Positions 18,030 through 24,939 of a stretch of 64,000 nt of DNA are shown one piece after another. Every line of letters begins with the position of its first letter. Position 1 is the first letter of the stretch. Source of the DNA: Micromonospora sp. MW-13 (GTDB taxonomy: Bacteria; Actinomycetota; Actinomycetes; Mycobacteriales; Micromonosporaceae); NCBI RefSeq assembly GCF_003434305.1, contig NZ_QKKX01000016.1, forward strand, positions 59,062 through 123,061, in the 5' to 3' direction. The position numbers were made by a program, and so were the translations under genes. Below the pieces are notes generated by a model that was given only the letters and a program-made list of their open reading frames with translations, did no database searches and was not told the DNA's origin.

Positions 18030-19562
18030 TCAGACCGGGGTAACGCCGTGCCGGCGGCGGGAGAAGTGCCGGTCCTTGGTGCGGGCGGCGACGAACCGCC
18101 GGACCAGCTCGGCACGCAGCTCGTGCGGCTCGACGATCGCGTCGACCACCAGCTCGCTGGCGAGCCGGACGACGTCGATGTCCCGCTCGTACTCCTCGCG
18201 CTTCGCGGCGACGAAGGCGGCCCGCTCGGCCTCGTCGGCGATGGCCGCGATCTTGTTGGCGTAGACGGCGTTGACGGCGGCCTCCGCGCCCATCACCGCG
18301 ATCTTCGCGGTGGGCAGGGCGATCGTGGCGTCCGGCTCGAAGCCGGGGCCGGCCATCGCGTACAGGCCCGCGCCGTACGCCTTGCGCACCACCACGCAGA
18401 TCTTGGGTACGGTCGCCTCGGAGATCGCGGTGATCATCTTCGCCCCGTGCCGGATGATGCCCTGCTTCTCCACCGCGCTGCCGACCATGAACCCGGGCAC
18501 GTCGGACAGGAACAGCAGCGGCACGTTGAACGCGTCGCAGAGCTGCACGAACCGGGTCGCCTTGTCGGCCGAGTCGACGAAGAGCACCCCGCCCTTGAAC
18601 ATCGAGTTGTTACCGACCACGCCGACGACCTGGCCGTCCAGCCGGCCGAAGCCGATGGTCAGCTCCTTGGCCCAGAGCGCCTGGATCTCGAAGAAGGAAC
18701 CGTCGTCGAGCAGCCCCCGGACGTACCGGCGCATGTCGAACGCCTGCCGCTCGCTGGCCGGGACGAGCGCGGCCAGGTCGGCCCGCTCCGGCGCGGGCAC
18801 CGCCTCGGCGGCCGGCGGCTGCTGCGTCCAGTTCGCCGGCAGGTACGACAGATAGCGCCGGACCACGTCGAGCGCGTCCGCCTCCGTCTTGCAGAGGAAG
18901 TGCCCGACGCCCGACTCGGCGCAGTGCACCTTGGCGCCGCCCATCGCCTCCAGGGTGGTCTTCTCCCCGGTGACCATCTCGACCATCCGATCGGAGCCGA
19001 GGTACATGCTGGCGTTGCCGTCCACCATCGCCACCACGTCGCAGAACGCCGGGATGTACGCCCCGCCGGCCGCGCTCGGCCCGAACAGGGCGCACACCTG
19101 CGGAATCGAGCCGGAGGCGCGGACCTGGTTCCAGAAGATCTTCCCGGCACCGCGCCGGCCCGGGAACAGGTCCACCTGGTCGGTGATCCGGGCACCGGCC
19201 GAGTCGACCAGGTAGACCATCGGCACCCCGGTCGAGTACGCCCGCTCGATGATCCGGATGATCTTCTCGACGGTACGCGCGCCCCAGCTCCCGGCCTTGA
19301 CCGTGGAGTCGTTGGCCATCAGGCAGACCTGCCGGCCGTCGATGGTGGCGGTGCCGGTGACCACGCCGTCGGCGGGCAGGCCCTCGGCCAGCGCGTTGGC
19401 GTACAGCCCGTCCTCGACGAAGGAGCCCTCGTCGACCAGGAGCGCCACCCGCTCGCGGGCGAAGAGCTTTCCCTTGGCGGCGTTCGCCGCGTGGTACTTG
19501 TCCGCACCGCCGGCCCGGGCGCGCTTGCGCAGTTGCTCCAGTGCCTCACCGTCGAGCGTCAC
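18030..19562 (-). CDS. Acyl-CoA carboxylase carboxyltransferase (beta) subunit, MccB/AccD-like
   Basis: This 510-aa protein is a biotin-dependent carboxyltransferase of the crotonase fold. It has the N-half acyl-CoA motif FGPSAAGGAYIPAFCDVVAMV, the C-half motifs LFLSDVPGFMVGSAVEKQGIIRHGAK and YGAGLYAMAGPGFEPD, and normal family length. It transfers CO2 from carboxybiotin to an acyl-CoA. The neighbours (HMG-CoA lyase, biotin carboxylase, acyl-CoA dehydrogenase, TetR) make methylcrotonyl-CoA the best guess, with propionyl-CoA or another acyl-CoA as alternatives. It starts with GTG after GAGGGAG, 103 bp upstream of the dehydrogenase start. Two overlapping palindromes at 19621-19642 upstream are a likely operator. 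Confidence 0.92.
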   Translation of the reverse strand: MTLDGEALEQLRKRARAGGADKYHAANAAKGKLFARERVALLVDEGSFVEDGLYANALAEGLPADGVVTGTATIDGRQVCLMANDSTVKAGSWGARTVEKIIRIIERAYSTGVPMVYLVDSAGARITDQVDLFPGRRGAGKIFWNQVRASGSIPQVCALFGPSAAGGAYIPAFCDVVAMVDGNASMYLGSDRMVEMVTGEKTTLEAMGGAKVHCAESGVGHFLCKTEADALDVVRRYLSYLPANWTQQPPAAEAVPAPERADLAALVPASERQAFDMRRYVRGLLDDGSFFEIQALWAKELTIGFGRLDGQVVGVVGNNSMFKGGVLFVDSADKATRFVQLCDAFNVPLLFLSDVPGFMVGSAVEKQGIIRHGAKMITAISEATVPKICVVVRKAYGAGLYAMAGPGFEPDATIALPTAKIAVMGAEAAVNAVYANKIAAIADEAERAAFVAAKREEYERDIDVVRLASELVVDAIVEPHELRAELVRRFVAARTKDRHFSRRRHGVTPV

Positions 19563-19620
19563 GCCGACTCCCTCGCCGCCTGACCGGCCGCGCGACCCGT
19601 GAGAATGCGCAGCAAGTGAC

Positions 19621-19642
19621 CTGAACGATCGTTAGGCTAACG
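19621..19642. promoter_or_regulatory. Overlapping palindromes: candidate TetR operator
   Basis: AACGATCGTT (19624-19633) is a perfect 10-bp palindrome, and CGTTAG-G-CTAACG (19630-19642) is a second one overlapping it. They lie about 60-80 bp before the carboxyltransferase start. AACG..CGTT half-sites are typical of TetR repressors of acyl-CoA pathways; the cluster encodes such a protein. Confidence 0.55.
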
Positions 19643-19693
19643 CATCCCCCCTTCCCCCTCCAACACCCCGCCCCACCCCCGCCCTGTCGAGGT

Positions 19694-19753
19694 GTTGATC
19701 AAGAGGTTTACGTCGGGCTGGTCGAAAGTCCTGACGCAAACCTCTTGATCAAC
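19694..19753 (-). repeat. Palindromic element copy 1 (hairpin after HMG-CoA lyase)
   Basis: Two 21-nt arms (19694-19714 and 19733-19753) pair with one mismatch around an 18-nt loop. The core GATCAAGAGGTTT is shared with copy 2 at 22600-22655. It starts 25 nt beyond the HMG-CoA lyase stop, as a terminator would. Confidence 0.88.
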
Positions 19754-19777
19754 GAGGTCCATTCGGGGTGGGTGGGG

Positions 19778-20704
19778 TTAGGTGGGGAGGGGGGTTAGGC
19801 GGGTGCGGGGGCCGGCGCGGAGGACGCCGGAGGGGAGCTTCTTGCCGAGCAGGTGTTCGGCAAGTTCGGCGGCCTCGATCAGGGCGTCCAGGTCGATGCC
19901 CGTGTCGATGCCCATGTCGTGCAGCATGTGCACCGCCTCCTCGGTGGCCAGGTTGCCGCTGGCCCCCGGGGCGTACGGGCAGCCGCCGAGGCCGCCGACG
20001 CTGGCGTCGAACTCGGTGATCCCGAGCTCCAGCGCGGTCAGCAGGTTCGCCAGCGCCGTGCCCCGGGTGTTGTGGAAGTGCAGCAGCACCGGGACGTGGG
20101 CGTTGCGGTCGCGTACCGCGGTCAGCAGCTCGCGGACCCGGCGCGGCGTGCCCATGCCCGTGGTGTCGCCGAACGCGACCCGGTCCGCGCCGTCGCGGAC
20201 CACCCGGTCGACGATGCCGGCGACCCGTCGGGGGGCCACGTCCCCCTCGTACGGGCAGCCGAAGCTGGTCGCCACGATCACCTCGGCGGTCGCCCCGGCC
20301 CCGTGCAGCAGGTCGATCAGCTCCGCGATGTCGTCGAGCGACTCGTCGGTGGACCGGTTGACGTTGCGCCGGTTGTGCGTGTCGCTGGCCGAGACCACCA
20401 CCTCGATCTCGGTGAACCCGGCCGCGAGGGCGCGCTGCGCGCCCCGGGTGTTCGGCACCAGCGCCGAGTAGCGCACCCCGTCGACCTTCGCGGCCCGCTG
20501 CCACACCTCGTCCGCGTCGGCCATCTGCGGGATGGCCTTCGGGTGCACGAACGACACCGCCTCGATCCGGCGGACGCCGGTACGGGAGAGCGCGTCGATC
20601 AGCCGCACCTTGGCCCCGGTCGGGACCGGCTCCTCGTTCTGGAGCCCGTCGCGCGGCCCGACCTCGCGGATCGACACGGCTGCGGGCATCTGACTCATGG
20701 TCAC
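19778..20704 (-). CDS. Hydroxymethylglutaryl-CoA lyase
   Basis: This 308-aa TIM-barrel enzyme cleaves HMG-CoA to acetoacetate and acetyl-CoA, the last step of leucine breakdown. The motifs VGPRDGLQNE (metal site), VSFVHPK, TSFGCPYEG, LHFHNTRG (metal-binding His pair) and GGLGGCPYAPGASGN (catalytic Cys loop) are all present, and the length is normal. The ATG at 20704 is used; a second Met follows closely. A nested hairpin lies 30-70 nt upstream in the presumed leader. Its presence between the two carboxylase subunits supports assignment of the cluster to leucine/isovalerate catabolism. Confidence 0.94.
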   Translation of the reverse strand: MTMSQMPAAVSIREVGPRDGLQNEEPVPTGAKVRLIDALSRTGVRRIEAVSFVHPKAIPQMADADEVWQRAAKVDGVRYSALVPNTRGAQRALAAGFTEIEVVVSASDTHNRRNVNRSTDESLDDIAELIDLLHGAGATAEVIVATSFGCPYEGDVAPRRVAGIVDRVVRDGADRVAFGDTTGMGTPRRVRELLTAVRDRNAHVPVLLHFHNTRGTALANLLTALELGITEFDASVGGLGGCPYAPGASGNLATEEAVHMLHDMGIDTGIDLDALIEAAELAEHLLGKKLPSGVLRAGPRTRLTPLPT

Positions 20705-21150
20705 CTCGCTGTGACGTCGGGTCGCCCGGACGCCGTCGCCCGGACGCCCCTCGTAGGGGCGGCAGACGGGCGACGCCGGACGACCGGTGGTCCCTCCAGG
20801 GAACCAGAACGTCGGGAGCGGACGCCAGACCGGCCCCCGGCCGGGTGAACGCGGAAGCGCGGCGAACCGCGGCGGACGGGAGACGCACGCCGGGGCGAGC
20901 CGAGCCGCCTAGCAGCATTCCCAGTCGATGGCCGGACGCGCTGTGCGGCGCCCGCCCCGCCCGGGTGGCCCGTCCGGCCGACCCCGGGGGCCACGTTCGC
21001 CGGAACGGGGGACCGGACGGCCAGAATCCCCCCGGCGCATCGATCGGCCGCGCCCCGGATCGTTACGTTGGGCACGCCCCGACTCGCGACGGTGGGTTGG
21101 GGCGGCGAGGCGGCCGGCCGTCGGCCCGCCCCTCGCCACCCCCTCCGGGA
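20705..21150. other. Intergenic region with nested hairpin
   Basis: Upstream of HMG-CoA lyase, outer arms CGTCGCCCG (20734-20742) and CGGGCGACG (20767-20775) enclose an inner GCCCCT-cgt-AGGGGC stem (20746-20760). The hairpin could be a leader attenuator or a terminator for upstream transcription. The rest of the region shows open frames only of the kind expected in GC-rich DNA; I see no supported gene. Confidence 0.6.
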
Positions 21151-21360
21151 TCAGGGCTGCGACGGTCCTTCCAAGAGCTCCGCAGCACCCCGGAGCATGG
21201 CCGAGAGGGCGCCGGCGCACGCGACGGCGTCCTCTCGGCCCAGAAGCACGGCCATGGCGACCCCGCCCTCCGCGCCCAGCGACATGGATCGCAGCCACCG
21301 GACCACCCGCCGACGGTCGACGGGCCACCCGGCGCCGCCAATCGGTCTTCCTCTTGTCAT
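21151..21360 (-). CDS. Possible small hypothetical protein
   Basis: This 69-aa frame reads MTRGRPIGGAGWPVDRRR then a helical, Ala/Leu-rich half (AMAVLLGREDAVACAGALSAMLRGAAELLEG) that looks coded rather than random. The ATG at 21360 has only a weak purine stretch; another ATG nine bases earlier is in frame. It is divergent from the coiled-coil gene at 21738. No family is recognised, so it may be spurious. Confidence 0.35.
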   Translation of the reverse strand: MTRGRPIGGAGWPVDRRRVVRWLRSMSLGAEGGVAMAVLLGREDAVACAGALSAMLRGAAELLEGPSQP

Positions 21361-21737
21361 TTCATCCATCCAGAGACGCAAGATGCACCGATGGAATTTC
21401 CACCGGTCGAATACGCACGTTCCGATAACTGCCGAACCGGCGGATCGCCGCCGCACCGGTCACGCGACGGGAACAACGACGCGGTCCGGACGGGGTACGC
21501 GCGGTTCTGGCCGGGTAGCCGCGGGACAGGGCGGCCAAAGTGGATGATCGGCGCCGAATGACCGTAGCCCAGTAGCCGTACGGAATCGGAAAGCGGTCGG
21601 CCGCGTGGAATCAGACCGTCCTACCCGGACAGGCACCCGGCCAAAAACTGACCGTGGGCGCAGGAAAAGCGGGCCCGCCGTTGATCAGAGGGGGTACAAA
21701 TACGGTTCCGAGTCATGTAGCTCTTGGAAGGACCGAC
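21361..21737. other. Intergenic region, promoter side of coiled-coil gene
   Basis: This 377-bp stretch is less GC-rich than its surroundings and holds TTGATC (21681) and TACAAAT (21695) shortly before the ribosome site GGAAGGA of the next gene. The hexamers are not spaced as a clean promoter, so I list them only as the likely control region. Confidence 0.4.
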
Positions 21738-22652
21738 ATGACCCCGCACAACACCACGCCGTCCCCGGCGGGAGGGCAGCATCAGCGGCACCGACTCGTC
21801 GCCCGCGCACGACTGGCCGCAGGCTACGAGTCCCGGTACGGCTCGGCGGCGGTCTCCGCGTACGGGCTGGCGGTCCGCGACGTCGTCGAGGGCTGCCCGG
21901 AGATCGGACCGATCGACACGTGGAGCAAACTGTCCGAACGGATCTGCCGGGACCGGCCCGGACGGAACCGGGACGCTCTGCGCAAGCGGCTCTCCCGGCA
22001 CTTCACCACGGAGACCAAGGGCCCGCCGTGGCCGACGGTGGTCCTGGTCGTGGAGTACACGGTGCCGAGGGCCGACCGCGACGCGACGCTGGACCGCCTC
22101 GGGCTGCTCTACGAGGCGGCCCGGGAGGAGAGGCCGCCGTCGCGGGGCCGCGAGCCGGCCGGACCGGTCCACCCCCACGCCGACGCCCACCCGAACGACG
22201 GCGACGGCAGTGGCGGCAACGGTGGCGGCGGCGGCGAGGACGGGCTGCGGCGGGAGAACGCCTCGCTGCGCCGGAGGCTGGCCGCCAGCCAGGCCGAGAA
22301 CGACCTGCTGCGCGCGGCCCTTCGCGCGCCGGCCCGGCCGGCGGTGCGGGGACACTCGCGACACCGGCCGCTCGGCGGCGAGCCCCGCCCGGAGGACGTG
22401 CCGCGACAGCGGGAGTCCTCGGCCCCGGGCGGGACGCCGCGCGGAGGCTGGAACCCCGGGCGCTTCCCCGCCGGGCCGGCCCCGACCAACGACGCGCCCG
22501 CCGGGCGGCACCGGTCACCCCGGGTCGACCCGGTCTGGCTCACCGTCGGCCCCGCCCCAACCCCGCTCCCGTACGCCGTCGGGGACGTCCGGACGGAGGT
22601 GATCAAGAGGTTTGCGTCGGCGCAGGACGAAACCCCGACGCAAACCTCTTGA
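21738..22652 (+). CDS. Hypothetical protein with helical N-domain and coiled coil; C-terminus encoded by palindromic element
   Basis: The 304-aa product has a folded-looking N-terminal region of about 125 residues (RLVARARLAAGYESRYGSAAVSAYGLAVRDVVEG ... LRKRLSRHFT). It continues through a Gly/Asp-rich hinge, a heptad-patterned segment (LRRENASLRRRLAASQAEND, about 170-195) and a long disordered Pro/Arg tail. The coiled coil implies dimerisation; a DNA-binding role is possible but not shown. The start has GGAAGGA at a good distance. It is the only plus-strand gene inside the minus-strand acyl-CoA cluster. Its last 17 codons plus stop (from about 22599) read straight through the palindromic element at 22600-22655, so the native C-terminus may have been replaced. 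Beyond that I cannot assign a function. Confidence 0.62.
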   Translation: MTPHNTTPSPAGGQHQRHRLVARARLAAGYESRYGSAAVSAYGLAVRDVVEGCPEIGPIDTWSKLSERICRDRPGRNRDALRKRLSRHFTTETKGPPWPTVVLVVEYTVPRADRDATLDRLGLLYEAAREERPPSRGREPAGPVHPHADAHPNDGDGSGGNGGGGGEDGLRRENASLRRRLAASQAENDLLRAALRAPARPAVRGHSRHRPLGGEPRPEDVPRQRESSAPGGTPRGGWNPGRFPAGPAPTNDAPAGRHRSPRVDPVWLTVGPAPTPLPYAVGDVRTEVIKRFASAQDETPTQTS

Positions 22653-22655
22653 TCA
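22600..22655 (-). repeat. Palindromic element copy 2 (hairpin after biotin carboxylase)
   Basis: A perfect 21-bp stem (22600-22620 with 22635-22655) encloses a 14-nt loop. It shares the GATCAAGAGGTTT core with copy 1. It begins 22 nt beyond the biotin carboxylase stop and also forms the end of the opposing 304-aa gene. Confidence 0.9.
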
Positions 22656-22676
22656 ACGCGGGTGGGGGGTGGCGGG

Positions 22677-24074
22677 TTAGCGCATGCGGGGGACGATGCC
22701 GGTGTCGTAGTCGCCGGAGAGGAATTCCTCGTTCTCCAGTAGCTCCGCGTGGAACGGGAGGTTGCATTTCGGGCCGGCGATCTCGAAGGCCGCCACCGCC
22801 GCCCGGGCCCGCTCTACAGCCTCTGCCCGGTCGCTGCCGCTGACGATGAGCTTGGCCATCAGGCTGTCGTAGAACGGGGTCACCGTGTTGCCGGCGACGT
22901 AGCCGGAATCGACCCGGACACCCTCGCCCGTCGGCTCGTTCCAGGTCTTGATCGCGCCCGGGCCGGGCAGGAACCGCTTCGGGTCCTCGGCGTTGATCCG
23001 CAGCTCGATGGCGTGCCCGCGCGGGGCGAGCGCGTCCGGGTCGAACGTCGGAGCCAGGCCGGATGCCACCCGGAGCTGCTCCTCGACCAGGTCGACGCCG
23101 TAGACGTATTCGGTGACCGGGTGCTCCACCTGGAGCCGGGTGTTCATCTCCAGGAAGAAGAATTCTTCGGAGCCAGAGCCAGAGCCAGAGCCAGAGCCGG
23201 AGCCGGAGCTGTCGTCCGCCAGGTTCCGCTGACGGGGGACCAGCAGGCACTCGACGGTGCCCGCGTTGCGGTAGCCGACCGCCTCGCCCGCGCGCACCGC
23301 GGCGGCGAGGAAGCGCTCGCGCAGCTCCGGCGAGACCGCCGGGGACGGGGACTCCTCGACCAGCTTCTGGTTGCGCCGCTGCACCGAGCACTCCCGCTCG
23401 CCGAGCGCCACCACCCGGCCGTCGGCCAGGCCGAGGATCTGCACCTCGACGTGGCGCACCCGGGGGAAGTACCGCTCGATCAGCACCGAGCCGTCACCGA
23501 ACATCCGCTCGGCGAACGCGCGCACCTTGTCGTACTCGATGCGCAGCGCGGCCTCGTCGGTGGCCACGCCCATGCCCATGCCGCCGCCGCCGGCCGCCGC
23601 CTTGACCATCACCGGGTAACCGATCTCGGTGGCGGCGGCGACCGCCGCGTCCAGGTCGGCCGCCGGGTCGGTGGTGCCCGGCGCGACCGGGACCCCGGCC
23701 GCCGCCATCAGGTTCCGGGCGTTGATCTTGTCGCCCATCGCGGTGATCGCGTCCGCGCCGGGCCCGACCCAGACCAGCCCGCTGGCCTCGACGGTACGGG
23801 CGAACTCGGCGTTCTCGGACAGGAAGCCGTAGCCGGGGTGGATCGCCTGCGCGCCGGTCGACTTGGCGGCGGCGAGGATCGCCTCGACGTTGCGGTAGCT
23901 CTGGGCCGGATTGGCCGGGCCGACACAGACCGCCTCGTCGGCCTCGGTGACGAACGGCAGGCCGGCGTCCGCCTCCGAGTACACCGCGATCGCGCGGATC
24001 CCGAGCCGCTTCGCGGTACGGATGATCCGGCGGGCGATCTCGCCCCGGTTGGCGACCAGCAGCGACTCGATCAT
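22677..24074 (-). CDS. Biotin carboxylase (AccC-like) without carrier domain
   Basis: This 465-aa ATP-grasp enzyme carboxylates biotin with bicarbonate and ATP. The motifs LLVANRGEIARRII, HPGYGFLSENAEF, KAAAGGGGMGMG (ATP loop), ERECSVQRRNQKLVEE and FLEMNTRLQVEHPVTE are intact. It ends with DYDTGIVPRMR, right after the carboxylase C-domain, so no biotinyl (AMKM) domain is attached and none is found nearby. An insertion of about 25 residues with a Gly-Ser tract sits in the hairpin before FLEMN, encoded by a hexanucleotide repeat (23171-23206). The ATG at 24074 has GGAGGAG. It should work with the carboxyltransferase of this cluster plus a carrier protein encoded elsewhere. Confidence 0.92.
   Translation of the reverse strand: MIESLLVANRGEIARRIIRTAKRLGIRAIAVYSEADAGLPFVTEADEAVCVGPANPAQSYRNVEAILAAAKSTGAQAIHPGYGFLSENAEFARTVEASGLVWVGPGADAITAMGDKINARNLMAAAGVPVAPGTTDPAADLDAAVAAATEIGYPVMVKAAAGGGGMGMGVATDEAALRIEYDKVRAFAERMFGDGSVLIERYFPRVRHVEVQILGLADGRVVALGERECSVQRRNQKLVEESPSPAVSPELRERFLAAAVRAGEAVGYRNAGTVECLLVPRQRNLADDSSGSGSGSGSGSGSEEFFFLEMNTRLQVEHPVTEYVYGVDLVEEQLRVASGLAPTFDPDALAPRGHAIELRINAEDPKRFLPGPGAIKTWNEPTGEGVRVDSGYVAGNTVTPFYDSLMAKLIVSGSDRAEAVERARAAVAAFEIAGPKCNLPFHAELLENEEFLSGDYDTGIVPRMR
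23171..23206. repeat. Hexanucleotide tandem repeat in biotin carboxylase gene
   Basis: AGCCAG occurs four times, followed by AGCCGG twice. On the coding strand this gives alternating Gly-Ser. Gain or loss of a unit keeps the frame. Confidence 0.92.
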
Positions 24075-24223
24075 GTTCTCCTCCAGCGTCCAAAGGGTGG
24101 GACGGTGCAAGGGAACCATGGGTGGGCCGGTACGCACGAGTCAAGCGCCGCAGGTCCGGGTCCGGAGCAGGCCGGCCCAGGACGGACCGGCGACGACAGG
24201 TGGCCGGCGTGACCCGGGCGGGC

Positions 24224-24847
24224 TCAGGCGGCCGTCTCGGCCAGCAGGGCGGCCAGGGTGGCGGCGCGCAGCAGGGCGGCCCGGCGCCGCCGGTCCACCT
24301 CACCGCCGAGGAACGGCGTCGAGTTCATCAGGCCGAACGCGGCGTGCGCCAGGACCCGCGCCTCGCTGGCCGGCAACCCCGGGTGCAGCGCGGTCAGCAC
24401 GGTCACCCACTCCTCGACGTACATCCGCTGGAGCCGGCGGATGCGGCGACGCGGCTCGTCCGGCAGCCGGTCCAGCTCGTGCAGGTGCAGCGCGATCACG
24501 GCCGGATTGGCCAGCGCGAACTCGACGTGGAAGTCGATCAGCGACTCCAGCGTTCCGCGCGGGTCGTCCGGGTGGCCGGCGGCCCGCTCCCGCCCGCCGT
24601 CGAGCAGCCCCTCGCTGACCGGGACCAGCGCGGCGACCAGCATCGCCTCCTTGCCGGCGAAGTGGTGGTAGAGGGCGGGGCCGGTGACGCCGGCGGCGGC
24701 GCCGATGTCGTCCATCGACACGCCGTGGTAACCCCGCGAGGCGAAGAGCCCGACCGCGATCTCCAGGATCTCGTCCCGCCGGGACCGCCGCCGACCCGTA
24801 CCCGTCACGCCGCCCGCCGCCCCCCGTGCCCGCTGCTCCACACTCAC
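24224..24847 (-). CDS. TetR-family transcriptional regulator
   Basis: The 207-aa protein has an N-terminal TetR helix-turn-helix at about residues 24-66 (ILEIAVGLFASRGYHGVSMDDIG ... GPALYHHFAGKEAML) and a helical ligand-binding domain. It starts with GTG. It is encoded 149 bp upstream of the biotin carboxylase on the same strand at the head of the acyl-CoA cluster, so it is the obvious repressor of that pathway, probably sensing an acyl-CoA intermediate. The AACGATCGTT palindrome before the carboxyltransferase gene is a candidate binding site; no similar palindrome is visible before its own gene. Confidence 0.92.
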   Translation of the reverse strand: MSVEQRARGAAGGVTGTGRRRSRRDEILEIAVGLFASRGYHGVSMDDIGAAAGVTGPALYHHFAGKEAMLVAALVPVSEGLLDGGRERAAGHPDDPRGTLESLIDFHVEFALANPAVIALHLHELDRLPDEPRRRIRRLQRMYVEEWVTVLTALHPGLPASEARVLAHAAFGLMNSTPFLGGEVDRRRRAALLRAATLAALLAETAA

Positions 24848-24939
24848 CGGGCAAGCCTAGACCCGCCCCAGGACGAAGTGGGTCTCGGTTATCCGTCGGT
24901 CACATCAGCCGGGAGCCGGCCGGGCGGCTCCCGGCCCGG

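Noticed and set aside
19694..22655. Composite transposon bounded by the two palindromic elements
   Set aside because: No transposase, target duplication or mobile genes lie between them; the positions next to stop codons fit terminators better.
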